Source: Homalodisca vitripennis (taxonomy: Eukaryota; Arthropoda; Insecta; Hemiptera; Cicadellidae). From it: a stretch of DNA of 64,000 bases. Below are positions 46,642 to 60,760 of the stretch, one piece after another. The stretch lies in contig NC_060207.1 in the NCBI RefSeq assembly GCF_021130785.1, forward strand, positions 193,214,001 to 193,278,000. Reading direction: 5' to 3'. The notes beneath the pieces are model-generated. The model made no database searches. It was not told the origin of the DNA and saw only the letters and a program-made list of their open reading frames with translations. Position 1 is the stretch's first letter, and the number at the start of each line of letters is the position of its first letter. Both the position numbers and the translations under genes were made by a program.

Positions 46642-49054
46642 AAATACTACAAAAAGGCTAGAGTTCATCTGTTTTGATGATGATGGGTCAAAGGATTGCA
46701 TTGATGTTTGTTGTTGTTGCCATAGAGATAACTCATGAATATCTTCTCGTCATCATTAGGCAACTAACTTAACTGCTTATTTAGCGTTATACTCGTAACA
46801 GAGAATATTTTCTGTACACACCAGACAGGATTCCAGAGGTAATCAGTGTTCTGGTAATGGAATTGCACCCACTGTTATCTCTATAGCTAACGACGCGACA
46901 TCTCTTGAAATGAGGTAATCAATTTGAGTACGATAAGTCGTGCAAAGACCTATCACAGAAACCACCTCGTTCGGTCTTATCGTTACTGTTTGTGAATATT
47001 ATTACAAGATTGTGCTCTTCTTTAACATTCCTACCAAATAATGATTTATCATTCTGGACATTAACAGTATAGACTAAAGTAGGAAGATTATATTTTGTGA
47101 TTAATAACATTGAGTATTTATGGAATATGCTAATTGAAATCGTAATTTTAAAACACTGTAATGGAAAATATATTCTCAGCAAGAAATTTTTTATGTCAGA
47201 TTTTGAAATACAAATATTACCAAATAAAACTAGTATTGCAAACATGTTAATAAACACATCCCTTAATATTTTTGTATACATAGGTCATTAACATACAGGA
47301 TATCTTATAATACTTCCGTTTAAGATTAAATAACTACGCAACTTATTGTAGTAATCCCTTTATAATGAAGTTTATTATAAAATATATCATTGATTCCCCG
47401 TCATTCTCTGAATCATATGTCACTCTAACTAGAGAGACGCACAATAAGTGATGAATTATAAATTAATCTCAAGATTTAGATATATAAAAATATTATTTGA
47501 TTTATGAAAAATGCTGCAATTAGAAAGTTGTATTAAAAGTAATAGCTTTTCAACATAATTTTCTTTGTAATTTAGTTTGTGTTATTAAGAGGATACGCCT
47601 TCTGGATACTGTTAAAGTTTACATAAATCGCACAACAATATGATTCCTTATACAATGACTTTTATAGCAAATTCTTTGAAATAAGCCGGAAATGTATGTA
47701 AAGTATGCAAGGCCGCCTTCCAATCTGTATTAAACTCATTAAAAAAATCATCAGAAAATCCTTTATCATAAATGATTACCATTCATATAATTAACTAAAT
47801 TGAATCAATGTAATGAAATTGGCCACAATATCTATTTATAAAAAAAATAAAAAATACTGAAATATAGGTCCCGTTACACGATAAAACATTAAATTTATGA
47901 CAGGAGACAAGTAAACTAAAGAGCTCGGAGTAAAAAGTTCGAGAAATTCATATGGGAAAAGTGTGGGGAAGAATTAGTTTAGACACATAGTATTTTCAAC
48001 ACATATGTTTTTACTGTACACTGAAGTATACATTTTTTTTTAATCTTTCCCTTCACATCTAAATCTTTCATAAAAATTAAATGTTTCCGTCCAATGAATG
48101 TAAAATCTGGAAAATAAATAGGTTGATATCTACAACTGAAAGTTAATTTTATGAATAAATACAACAAATATCACAAATAATTTAAACCATGAACGTTAGT
48201 AAATGTTTTACATTTATGATTTTATTTAATTAATTTGTCTGTATATTTAAGCAGAAAATCCAAACAATCTCAATACTAGCTCAAACTTAAGTTCTCTATT
48301 AAGTAATAATCTTTTAAAGTGGTTCAAAGTGGAAATTTTCATTAGATGAATTTTGATTGGATGGAATTGAACAGTTTTCTTTTTAAACCCTTTTTTTTAA
48401 TGTTCACATTCAGCAACTAAATGCACGGAAACTTTGAATGAACTTGACATTTAACTTGGACACAGTATATTTTAACTGTTCACATTACATTACCAGTAAA
48501 TGGCGGATACTGGTCCACTCTGACGAATGGTAGGGAATACATTAATATACCTTGTATGGTGTAACAGAAGTTGTTATATTATGAAATAAGTTTACCACTT
48601 AAACTATCAAACGATTGATACAGTGACAGACTGAACAGACGGAGAGAGTTTGGCAGACTGATCAGAGTTTGGTTATTGTTGGTTTGGAGTAAACTGTGCA
48701 AACATTATAAATTCGAGTCATGATTAACTTACTACTCTGTGACCGATTGCTAGATGTTCGGGAGTTTAATTGTCTGCTATATACTTTGTCAATGACATAG
48801 GCTCAGTCTTAATGTAGTAAATGATTTGTTATTCAAAATATGTATTTGTAAAGTTGTAAATACATTGTAAACACACAACTTCTTGTACAAGTAATGTAAG
48901 TAGTGTCTTTGACCTCATGTCCACACAAAAAAACTAATTTTAAATCCACGACGTTTTTAATATTGGCAAATTGTGTTCCTAAATGATATTTAACAATTCC
49001 ATTCCATTGTTCCCGCGAATGTACGATGAAAAAGGTTGAGAATGTCCTCTATCG
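46642..49054. other. Anonymous AT-rich stretch
   Basis: A 120-codon minus-strand frame (46919-47281) begins with a non-ATG codon; its second half (NVQNDKSLFGRNVKEEHNLVIIF) is coding-like but unrecognised. Nothing else is supported. Confidence 0.35.
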
Positions 49055-49076
49055 TCTCTCTCTCTCTCTCTCTCTC
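49055..49076. repeat. (TC)n microsatellite
   Basis: Eleven pure TC units. Confidence 0.95.
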
Positions 49077-49554
49077 ATTTCATACAAGGAATAAATATTG
49101 TGTGCTTTGACTATATCTGTAACATAAAACAATCAAATAAATTACTATTACAGAATGAGATATAGATTATTCAGTACCAATAAATTTTCTCGAATTAGTC
49201 ACCTTAAAGTAACTAATTATCAGAAGAGGAAATCTAGAATTTTTAACCGTTCCCAATCGTTGTTCCTGCACACACCATTTACTCTAAAATGTATCTAACG
49301 GTGTCCTTAACACGTTTACTGCGGCAGACGTCTTACGGTGTTGAAGTGCAATAAAGTACTGAAGTCTCGCTTAGCAGTGTTTTGGTAAATAAACAAAAGA
49401 ACGTATGGTCGGAAAAACGGAATATATAAAAACATAGTTTCAAACTTTAACTGTTCATTTTCTTCATGTACTAAAAAAGTGACTGCTATTGATTGTAAAC
49501 TAATAAATGTGTATTTTTTTATAAAATTAATTAAAATATGACAATTTAATTTTA
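49077..49554. other. Anonymous stretch
   Basis: Nothing recognised. Confidence 0.45.
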
Positions 49555-49660
49555 GATCCCTTCAGACGAACATGGGTCCAAATTTCAGGAGTCAAGTCTT
49601 CAACAGTATCAGATTTCAGATGCTGCACGTTAGGACGAAGTTGAACTGGAGCTCAATTCA
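49555..49660 (-). repeat. Family G fragment (half of a MITE-like element)
   Basis: Reverse complement of 30321-30430. The shared word order is TTTCAGGAGTCAAGxCT, CAGTxTCAGATTTCAGA and GGAGCT. Only this half is present; the opposite inverted end was not found upstream. Confidence 0.6.
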
Positions 49661-50699
49661 TCATTCAAAACATTGAATTATTGCAAGATTTCAGGTTTTG
49701 CTATTGAAGTAGTACGAGTTTATATACTATATACAAGAATGTTTAATTCACGCTGACACAGCTGTTTGTTAAAATCAAAACTTATATTATACTTCTTATT
49801 TTGAATTTAGACAAGAGAAAATATGGCTTTGAAATAACCCATTAAAAAGTTTAAAATAATCTTATTAAGAAGCTACTTGTTTTATGACTGAGATCACAGA
49901 ACTTTCTAAGATTAATTTTCTATAGAATCCTTTTTGCAGTCTTCCGTTGAAGAAAAATAATGTCTTACATCCTGATTAAATCTACAGCTTTATAGTGTAA
50001 TGTCCCCCTTTATAAGAACTATTAAAAATATGTGCAAACTATATTTGTGCACATTTTACTTGGAATTAAAGTGTTAAAAATGAAATAGTGTTTTAGTTAA
50101 ATTGAGTTTTTATTGATTCTCATTGGAACTTACAGCATTTATGCTTCATTATTACTCTTCAGTATATTCCAAAAGTATAACGCCATTGTTACGACCTTTT
50201 AACTGAAATTTTCTTTACTTATAAAAGCATTACTTTAATTATGACTGAACTGGAGAATCCATCCATTTCTAAATTTAAATATTAAGTTTAGAACAGATGG
50301 TTTAAGCCCAGTGCTGTAATTTTATCAATTGTGGTTTAAATATTTTGTTTTTATTGCAGTTTTGCACATGTTTTAGTAAAACTACAATAAGAAAAAAATT
50401 TAGTCCAATCCTTCTCCGAGATTAGAAATCCCACTAGTTTAGTTTGTCAAAGAAAAATGTTCAAATAAATAATTTTATTTGACAAACTGTACAATTAATT
50501 GACAAACAATAGTATTAATTATTTTTACCAATAATTCTGATTATTGTCTAAAATAGTAATACAGAAAATCATAGAGATCATGCTTATAAGAATCTCAAAT
50601 TCCTCAGACGTAAACTCTAGGAACTTTTTATTATTGTTTGAACCACGGTATCCCAAATATATATTATTTTACTAAGGACATCCATCCATTTTAGATATT
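49661..50699. other. Anonymous AT-rich stretch
   Basis: Nothing recognised. Confidence 0.45.
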
Positions 50700-50955
50700 A
50701 TTACACAAAGCAAACCTATCGATCATCTCAGTTCTAAATGTTCTGATATTTGCCCTGGAGGCTTGCCTAAACTATAAGAGAGAGTGAGAGAGAGGAAGTC
50801 ATCATGTAGATGTCAGAAACATATCCAACTTTACTGAAGATTGAGTGTTGGAGTGTATCTCTGGAACATGGGAAATTGTTTGCTAACTTGCGGCATGTAC
50901 TCACCCATGTATAAATGTTTTCAACAACAACTTCTGGCGTATGCAGTTATCTCTC
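50700..50955 (+). repeat. Dispersed repeat family I, copy 2
   Basis: Same block order as 45350-45605, with an extra GAGAGAGTGAGAGAGAG tract inserted at about 50779-50796. Confidence 0.65.
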
Positions 50956-51309
50956 TTTTGACATCTCGATTGGGATAGTGAATAATATAAAAGTACCTTG
51001 TTCACTATTTTAACAATAAAACATGGGGAGAGTTATAGTTTTACACAAAATTTAAACATAGTTTCAATATATCCATTGTTATAATGAGCTTTAAACATTT
51101 AATTACCAAAATATCAAATTAGCTAAACGCCTAATAAATCAAAAATAAAATGTGAGCAGTTGTTCCTCTGTGGTATATACTGTATCTCCAGATCGGTCGT
51201 TTAAATACATTATTTTGCCATTTTCTTATTGAATACAATTTTTATTTCAATTCTAAATGATTTTTAGAATAATACATATTGAGCGTAGTATAGTAATTAC
51301 CAAAATTAA
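50956..51309. other. Anonymous AT-rich stretch
   Basis: Nothing recognised. Confidence 0.45.
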
Positions 51310-51970
51310 TTAACTAGTAGTTACCCGCGACTTTGAACGTGAGTTGATATTGAATAACAGATACGTCCTAGGAATATCCTTTTTAAATTGCTTACTAAAA
51401 ACTCCTAAGATAAGTTATGTTCAATGGAAGATATTATAGCCTTTGGATCCACTTCAGAAAATTAACTAGACTTCAAATTCAGTAATAGTTTAAATATTTT
51501 AGGCGATATATTTAGAAATAGTAATTTTTTTTACTAATCTTATGAAAACTCGTAATAATATGACGGAGGCCTGTAATTCTTTTAAATCAGATTTACGCTT
51601 TTTTATTCTATGTATTATTTTAGTTCAAATGTTTAAGAGGTTCAAAAGGTAAAAGAATTTCCACTCTCTTATTAGGTTTAGCAGGTGACATGGCATTTTT
51701 TGGTAAAAATCAATTGTATTTTACACGCCATAGTAGAGTCCTTCTTGTTGTAACGATCAAAAAAATTTATATATACTCGGTTTGAGAAGCACACTTCATT
51801 CAAAAAGGGTCTACTTCCGGCCATTGTAATCCACGGTGCCATAGTAGCATTTGCATTGTGGCCCCAACGAATTTATAATACGTTAATCAAAAAGTTTAAT
51901 TTTTTAGATGCAACTATTTCCTCCATTTTAATTTACTTCCGGTCTAAGGTATGATCCAGATAAGGTATGA
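51310..51970. repeat. Dispersed repeat family H, copy 2 (diverged)
   Basis: Begins with ACTAGTAGTTACCCGCGACTTT, as at 42010. The rest is only loosely alike, so the right boundary is a guess. Confidence 0.4.
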
Positions 51971-54339
51971 ATAATACGTAACTAATACGGTAATCTTTAT
52001 CAGCCGAATGAGTCGATCACGGTGTTGTTTTTCATCAAAATGGTATTTTCGGGGAGGGTATGGTTACCGGGGGTTACAGAACAGGAGCTTCTTTCCTTGA
52101 GGGAGTTGAGTCAGTCATAAGTAAATAATAAGTAGGTTAGATGGATTGAATCATCAAAGGTTTAATTTTCCGGTTTCATGATGGTGGCTGTAAAGTTACA
52201 GAAGTATTCAACTGAACCGTTACAAGTTAATATATTTACAAACATAATATCGGATTAATTGTAGCTTAATCAAGCCCACATTGTTACTAAGAAATGTATA
52301 TTTGTAAGAACTTTGGTCTATTAATGTTTACATATTACGTAAATACTACATATTTTAAAAGGTTACAATTATACTAACATTCCCACATTTAGGGTTATTA
52401 TCCAATCAGTGTTCGAATCTAACATCTAAACTAATAATGCATCTTTAAGTTGACATGCATCATGTGAAATATATCTTTCTTTCGACTGAGCCGGAGTGAT
52501 ATTTAGTTTTAAAATAAGGTGTAATTTTTAAATCATCAAAACAACTGCCGTGTTAAACTCTCATCTGTAAAACATATAATTTGAATGATTTAAAGACACA
52601 GACAAATATTTTAAAACATTAGGTTAGTGTTAAAAATACACTTGCTGACCTCTCCATACTCATCTATCCCATACACATGCTTTCCATACCACTTCTTTCC
52701 ACACGAAGCGCTTTATTCTCTTCATTTCATGTTCTCTAAATCCTACATTTGATTTAATTTACATTGGGCATACATTTAGCATTTTTGTATTTCTATAAGG
52801 AAATGGAAATAATATTTTTTATTTAATAATCATTCCATAGACAACTTTAGCAAAAATATTGTTTCTCTCTTAGTCTTCAAGATATTTAAACCTAAAGTGG
52901 ATCGAATACAAACCAAATCTTGATTTTAATACCAAATATATCTGTATTCAAAGTTAATAGAGGATGTGTAGCAATAATAAGTTTAGGATATAAGGTGAAA
53001 TTCGTATTTTAAAATTTGATTTATTAATAGTTTGTTGCAGAGAGCATAATATTTTATAACAGGGGGTTAGAAAATTACAAGTATCATTTACAAATTTCTT
53101 AAAGACTCAATTTTATTGACTAATAACCTGTTTTATTAAAGTCTAGAATGAAATAACATTATGAAGTAAGAACTTTTACTACAATTGTGTAATTCTATTT
53201 ACAAATAAGAACTTTACAACTGGAAGAGCTTGTTTCTGCGGTTCATTGCTACAAGACTACATTCTCGTACTCTACTTGATGACCCTTATTTAAAGGGACA
53301 TTGTTAGTTGTAGTAATAACCAACGAATTGTAGTATAGTTCGTTGGTAATAACAATGGATGAAATTCCATCAGCCAAATATTGATCAACTCTGCAAATCT
53401 GTCCACTGTTTTACAGCTTCGTATATTGCAATATCAGAATTTAAATACGAGTATATGAATAAAAATTTTCATTCATCAAAATAATCTGCAGATTTTTATA
53501 AGTAAAAAATATATTTTTAAATTTTAAAAATCACTTGTAACGTAATAACTAACGGTTTGAAATACTGAGTAAATTTTTCCTTTACGGATAAATTATGAAG
53601 ATTTGTAATAGATGTATAATATTTTTAGATTTTAGATGTATAATTTTTAACAAATAATGAAAGAAAATTTCTTTATATAAAAAAAAAATTATGGTTGCCT
53701 GTAAAGTCGGTTTTACGGGCGAAGATTTTACGTAACAACGTCTTTTTCTCGGTAGAATATTTATTGATATGAATATTATTAAATTGCACAATAGGAACAA
53801 AGAATTGAATGAAAATAAGAATTGCACAAATTTTAACTATAGAAATATATTTTGTTTACTAAAACATTGTACATAATTTGAAATTAATTAAAATTTGTTA
53901 TTGTAAATGGTAAAGTTGAATAAAACATTTACTAAAATTGGAATTTGAAATTCTTGCTAAACACAGTTAAATTCTAACTTCGCGCGTGGTGATTGGTCGG
54001 TTTAGTTCGTTTGTTTGGTCGCACTGTTATGACAGGTTAGAGGTTATAATTTGTTATTTTAAATGTTTGACTAGCAATACGCACTGTTTCTTCTCAATCG
54101 ACTGAATTACGATTGATTGCAGAGTGATTTAAACTAATAATTTACTTAACACTATCAACATTTGTCAATAGTATGACATAACCTATAAACTCAGTTTCTC
54201 AACTTTTGTGTCAATCTAACAATTAATCAATCAATCATAGTTTACGATAATGAAATATCAGTGTACAATTATTTACCTGTATTGTTGTAGTTGTTGTAAA
54301 TGACGAATCTAAGCACTCCACATTTTCACGAATAAACAT
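51971..54339. other. Anonymous AT-rich stretch
   Basis: No gene. 53980-54050 is GC-richer with an inverted CCAAT word (GATTGGTCGG) and could be promoter-like; nothing downstream supports a gene. A small imperfect palindrome lies at 53317-53352 around ACCAACGAA. Confidence 0.35.
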
Positions 54340-54416
54340 AGTTATCTGCTTTATCCCGTGCGGCGGACCCACAGTTATCTGCTTTATCCCGTGCGGATCC
54401 CGTGCGGCGGACCCAC
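54340..54416 (+). repeat. GC-rich tandem duplication with a nested 11-bp duplication
   Basis: AGTTATCTGCTTTATCCCGT followed by GCGGCGGACCCAC occurs at 54340-54372 and again at 54373-54416. In the second unit ATCCCGTGCGG is itself doubled. The base composition is far above the surroundings. Confidence 0.9.
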
Positions 54417-57400
54417 TGGACGGGCATCGTAACGTTACCGGGCGTTACACTTTTTCATGAGTGACTCCGAGCCGCAACCTAATTTAAGACGTTGTCACGT
54501 CAAAAGCCACAAAATTTTTATTTTGAGCACAACTGAAATTATTTGTTTGATTTCGATATTTATTTTTTCAAATTATGTAACTTTAATATAAATAGAAAAC
54601 GTTTGAGCCCTTGCTTAAAATGCTCGCAAACCAGCAATTAAAGGAAAGGTATCGTAAAACGAATTTGTACTTCATCTAAGATTGTGATCAATTCTAATAT
54701 TTTACTCAGAATTACTTGTAAACAGCGGGTACTGTCGTCACACTGACCCGAATAAAGTTAAGTGTATATAGCTAAATATTGCCTCTTAAAGAATACAAAA
54801 TAAGTTGCAGTGATGTATGATCAGTTTATTAACTATTTAAACTACTACACGATCAATATAAACCGATCAAACTGTATTTAGTGGATGATAGTTTGAAGCT
54901 AACTGCATAAGCCTTGTAAAACTGTGCCATGAATCAACTAACTAAGCTGTGACAGATATTCAGTCTCCCGGGATGTTTGAATTGGCTGTTATCTATTTTG
55001 TTCTTGATAACCTATTTGCAATGGACACAATCCTGTTAATCTACAAAGTTTCATTTGTTTATAAAATAAAAGGCATCCCTCTCAAGCTCGGTTAATACAA
55101 GGGGTGACTTCTTTTGTTATATTTTTTGTTTTCGTATTCACATGGTAATGAAGAAATGTTTAAGACACAACCGTTTTTGATTAGTATAATAAAATTATGT
55201 CTAGCGTTTTGGTTTAAATATTCTAATATTGTTACGATGGAACATCCACGTAATGGTAAGCAAACATTTTTCTTAGATACAGTAAATGTTTCTCCTTCAG
55301 CACAAGAAACCAAAATCAATTTTTGTTCTAAACCACTAGTAGAAGGTCAGTTTTATAACTAAAAGTTAATTTGTGATGTGGCGAAGAACTATAAGGAATA
55401 ACACTATTCAAACTAGAAAAACTACTTATTTACTCGTATATGTGTTTCAAAAGTAGTAATGCAATAAACAGTAAAAGGTGTATTATAAGTTTATGTTTGA
55501 ATTATGTATAGAGATAAGTCTGAGTGTTATTTCTTGAAAATAAGTTAGCGTTCTGTACTTTATAAAGAAATATCACAAGGCATTTCTTAATATAGTACGA
55601 TCAACTAAGTATAGTATAGGTTATTATATATTCGAAAATTCCTAAATAAGCAATGGAACTCGTTGAAATCGCCACCAAGGTTCCATGAGTATATGTTATT
55701 GATATTATATTTCCTTTTATTACTGATTTCCAAGTTTAACATAAATATTTATATGAGAATCTTTTCCTAATTTTAAGTGACTTAATAATATGTAGTTACA
55801 ATTTTTGTAACTGGCCACTGTAGTTCAATATGGTGTGTTTACTTATCTTTTCTAAAGTAATCCTATATTATAAGGTAATTTCGGATAAAAAATAGTATTC
55901 CAGAATCTTTTATTTTGGATAATTTTTCATAATCCCAATCATATACTACATACAGATGGTCCGAAAAAGCTGTATTTAAGCCTGCGACTCCATTTAAATG
56001 TTCTTAACTATACATCTTACAAAAACATATGTAATGAGCAACTTTCACTCATTTGTGGTTTATTTTTATTATTTTAAAATGTTTATGAATGGCCGTCAAG
56101 TCACAAAATGGCGGACACTTTCATTTTTATTATATAAATGCCTATATTTAATTACGATAGAAATATGACATTACTTTTAATATAATAATAAACACAAATA
56201 TTTAATAATTCCTTTTTAACACATTACTCCTTTCATTATTTTAAATAATTGTTTTTCACGTTTGAAATCCTTTATACCTAATGTTTAGTAATATGATGGA
56301 TACAGAATGCAGAATACGTTGAAATCACAATGAGGCTTGATAATTCATTATTGAAACTCATAAATTATCAATATTATTTCAGCGGATAATTTAAAAAGGT
56401 TTTTCATTTTTATTTCTTTGAAGGAATTACCTAAAAGAATAATGTAAATATTAAAAAAAGTGTGTGAATTAAACCTATGTTTATTTTCATAACACTAAAT
56501 TTAAATACTAACTTACTGTCTCAAACTTGTATTTCCTTCTATATTCTAGCTCTTATTATCACATATTTGACATTTGATTACATTTACAACTGCCCATATA
56601 TATCCTCACATTTCAGATGTAAAAGTTCACCGAAGGCATTGAAAGTATTAGTATGTGTCTTGAATATGAAGTATTCAATTTTGAATGTTAGGATGCACAA
56701 ATATCATTGTGCATACCAAGTATGCCGAGGTGTTTCACATCCTGTAAGAGTAATTTAATGGCAGAGTTGAAATAGCTCTTATTATGTTTATCCATTGTAA
56801 TCAATATTAAGATATTTAGTAAGATAGATAAATAAATGCAAGATTAACCAAATTAGATTGTAATATTAATATATTAAGTAAAGTTATTGACCGTAACAGT
56901 TCAAATTATTATTATACGACATTTACTAGTGCAAGGAATAGCTCTTAAGCCTCTTTCTTACGAGTTCTATATCAGCAATATGGATGTTAAATTCACGATA
57001 AGGTAGAAAGATACGGCAGTTAATTAACGTAGATGACGTAGAAAAACAATAATTTGGTATACTTTCTACCCAGCACAAAAATGTCTAAAGCAAATCAATC
57101 CAACCTGTCGTCAAGTTCTGGTAGGTCTAGTGAATCTCTCCTACCACAGGTAAAACAGATAAACTTCCTCAAATCAAACTTCCGTCCTGTAATGGTAATC
57201 TCAGACACTAACCTCATTTCAAGAACTTACTTACTTTACCTGTACATGGAAATGAAGCAATTTCACCGATTCAGTTCATAATTTAGTACTCACAAGTATG
57301 TGTGAATAAATGTATATATGTGTATTATTTAGGAATTAATGTGGTTGATGGTGAGGTAGGAAGGGTATTAGAACGCTAGGATGGTTATAAGCACTTATTA

Positions 57401-57984
57401 TGAGAATTGGGCGGTTATTTAATTACACAATCCGTGGATTATAATTGGTCAATTGAGTGTAAAACGGTGAGTGGTGCGAGGGATTGGAAGTGTAACACAC
57501 TTGTCGGAGTTAACAATTAACTACAAGCAGTACTTCACCAGTCTACTACAGTTAATAATATTATACAATCTACTAGTTTATTAACAAATAAACAAGATTA
57601 CTGCATTATATTTTTTTCAGAAAACTTTGCCGCCTTCTCGAATGAACAGGTTAGGTTAAAATCCACTTCTAACATCTGTAAAGTGTTGGGTGATTTTATT
57701 AGATGGAACCAATAGCTGAACAAATTTCTCAAATTTTCACTAATACAACTCTAAAATAGTATTTATCATAGTTGTAATTTTATTCTATTTTAAACTCATC
57801 AGTATTATTATTATTATAACTTCTGATGATAGATATGTAATGTAATAAAACTCGAAGACACAATGCAATATAAAATTCCTCCATTGTTGAATAGGCTATA
57901 CTATTTTTGTTGTTACTATAGAAATGAAATCAACACATTTCAATTTTAACATTTTGCCTCAGGTATTGGTAACATCATTGGTAA
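54417..57984. other. Anonymous stretch
   Basis: No gene accepted. Frames at 55092-55362 lie on both strands of the same DNA. The frames 56477-56758 and 57054-57281 show no domain. GAACAGGTTAGGTT at 57643 is a common insect word and not diagnostic. Confidence 0.35.
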
Positions 57985-58112
57985 TATGACTTTGAAGGAA
58001 ACAGATTTTTTCCGGGCATTTTGCATCGTTCAGTGATAAAAAAAATCAGTAACACCACGTTTCAAGTTCTGAAATCCGATCTTTTCTTCAGGTAAGTAAT
58101 TAACCTAAAGTT
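57985..58112 (+). repeat. Family R half-element, cut at the palindrome edge
   Basis: AAGGAAACAGATTTTTTCCGG, TCGTTCAGTGATAAAAAAA, CACGTTTCAAGTTCTG and CTTCAGGTAAGTAATTAACC match the arm and loop of the hairpin at 60540-60760. The second arm is missing: after AACCTAAAG the sequence switches directly to the tRNA-like head. Confidence 0.7.
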
Positions 58113-58116
58113 TAGG

Positions 58117-58185
58117 GCTCTGTGGTGTAAATGGTAGTACATTCACCCGAAAGTGAGAGATCCGGGTTCGAGTCCCGGAGGAGCA
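58117..58185 (+). tRNA. tRNA-like sequence (probable pseudo-tRNA/SINE head), copy 2
   Basis: 69 nt with B box GGTTCGAGTCC, a perfect consensus. The A box is TGGTGTAAATGG, with one inserted A. The T stem is CCGGG/CCCGG and the anticodon stem is TTCAC/GTGAG. The anticodon loop has only six bases (CCGAAA), so it is not a functional tRNA. The acceptor stem is GCTC..., pairing with GGAGC. It forms the outer left tip of the giant palindrome. Confidence 0.6.
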
Positions 58186-58213
58186 AGAACTTTTCGTGAC
58201 TCAATGAATATTT

Positions 58214-58320
<107 letters not shown>

Positions 58321-60529
58321 GTGTTGTAACTTCTCTGTTTGAAACATATACTAATTAAGAACTTTATAACTAAATTACCTTACAGAACTGCAGTTCTGTT
58401 CTTGATTAGTTAACTCTACGTTACTTGAGAACCTTAAGTTCTAAGTTACATTCCTGCCCTAATTGTTTATGACGATTTAACGTGATCACAACGATCCCAA
58501 TTTTCCTTCAAAGTTCTGTGTTAGGTTTTATGTGCCAGTACAAATAATGCATATTCCTCCGTTAACCATGTTTTATGTACATACTAAGCACAAAATGATT
58601 TTGAGCACACAATGTCCTGAATTGTAATGGCGCAGTAATAACCAATAACAAGGTTGGAGTACAGTAGAGTAATTCTCGTCACATGAGCTCTATCATCATT
58701 AGCTGCTCCTTTATGTAATTAACCAGCAGCACAGAGCTAAATACGTAGTTCAGTTCGTTACCTAATTATGGTACAAGCTGTTCAGGAACTAGACTTTTGA
58801 TCGGTTTTAATGGCAATGGTTTATATGAACAAATTCTAATACTAGTTTTTTGTTACCCTTGCATTTTTCGAAATAGGAGCAACAATTAGTTGTTCTAATG
58901 TTTTGTGTTCAATCTGTTGATAAAATACAAGGTAGGAGTACTACGCCACACAGACTTCGCTGAGGTTGTATGAGAGAATTCGAAATTTAAAGTTCATTTC
59001 ATTCATAAAAAAGATCAAAGAAAATCAATACATAAAACAGACACAAATACAATCATACCAAAAACCTTTATAACACCACCCTCCGCCAGACAAAAGAGAA
59101 ATTGTAATCAGCCTCCAGGCTTCAATACACTCATTCAAATTTTATGGTTGGATAGACATGCGCCAGTATAGAACGCATTCCTTGTCGTCTATGTAAAAAC
59201 GAATTTTTATGCAAAGTTATGAGTTAACAGATGAAGTCTTTCTCTAGATATTTTCCACATGATGCATTGACGATTTGTTTTCATTAAGTTATGTTTTAAA
59301 TCAGTTCTAAAATAATAAACTGTATTATGTAAAAGCACTCTTTTATGTTTTTTCCCTCTTGGAAACCTCTTGAATGGAAATATTATATGTTCAAACCAAA
59401 AATAGTTTACTTTGAAGCTTTCTCAAGCTTTCTCCAATGCCATCCTGTTTACCCATAATACTAATGTAAAAAATATTCGCTAACGCTCCCCCGCCAGTTT
59501 CCGATGTACTGACACGCACCATCATCGAAGGCAGTGTTGCTAATTTATAAATGAAGTTTTTATGCAAAAGTTCAGGTCTATAGGTCACTTCTTTTATGAG
59601 ATATCTTGCGCACATACGAACCAAATAGACAGACACACATACAGAATGTCAGAGAGAAATTACATGTTCAGCCCCATGCGTGATAAGCTTCGCTAACGCT
59701 CAACCAATTAAACCACATTTGAATGATAATTTATTTAGACTTTTTACATTGTTATCAACACTAAGGTCAGGAACGAAGTCTTGAAGTTAAAAACCGAAGC
59801 CGTTTCACAGCTAATCGTGTCTAAATCAACATGAATTTCTTTCAGGAATATATTTTCTTCGGTTACATTATTTCTAAGTGCGCCGAAATCAAACCTTGTT
59901 ACCAATTTTATAACATTGACTTTGCACTTTTTTTCTTTTACCTCTTTGAATGGAAGTATCAGACATTGAAACCTCACATGATGGTGCTCAGTTTGTTTAC
60001 AAATTTATTTATAGTGTTATTTTCAAATTTCCCATCGTTATCTATAAACAGGGCCGTACACCGATTTTGGGTGGGGGGGGTCCGGAAAAATAAATTCTGA
60101 TTGGGCTCAGTCATGTCCCGCACCACCTTGAAATTGAAGTTTGGTGAGACAGGTCGGGGCATCCGATGTGAGTACGGGCCCTCCCATAAGACCAAAGTAA
60201 ACATATTTTGTTAATGCTTAGCCAAAGTCCATGGAATGATATGGATCTAAGACACATCGAACATAGTGTTAATCATTTAGAAATGAAGCTTCGCTCTCAA
60301 TTTCAAGTCTATCAGTCAGTTTGTTTTCTAGATATCGTATGGATAGACAGATATACAGAAATACTCCCTTCCCTAAAACTCAGTCAAGTAGGTTTATGTT
60401 ACTTACCTACCCGCTCCATGGGAAAGTTTCTGACTTGCTGTGATTTGCTTTGTTTCCCACTTTATGTTTAGAAGTCATGATCTTATAGTCCACCAATAAC
60501 GCCATGTTCTTAGTTTGAAGTTTATCTTT

Positions 60530-60760
60530 GACGATGGAAGGATTATTAAGGAAACAGGATTTTTTCCGGAAATTTTCCGTCATTCAGTGATACAAAAATT
60601 AGTAAAACCACGTTTCGAAATCTGCCTTAGGTTAATTACTTACCTGAAGAAAAGATCGGATTGCAGAACTTGAAACGTGGTTTTACTAATTTTTGTATCA
60701 CTGAATGATTGAAAATTTCCGGAAAAATCCTGTTTCCTTAATAATCCTTCCATCGTCAAA
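60530..60760. mobile_element. Hairpin element, family R, at the palindrome centre
   Basis: The arms GATGGAAGGATTATTAAGGA ... CACGTTTC and their reverse complement pair almost perfectly. The 55-bp loop (60617-60671) holds the words TTAATTACTTACCTGAAG and GATCGGATTGCAG. The same loop words occur in the half-element at 58060-58105. Because arm pairing runs on far beyond this hairpin, the hairpin is either the seed or the insertion target of the inversion. Confidence 0.75.

Noticed and set aside
59744..60204. Several open frames in the palindrome arms
   Set aside because: They appear in both arms on opposite strands by symmetry and carry no recognisable motif. Frames at 61078-61362 and 62279-62491 are the mirror forms.
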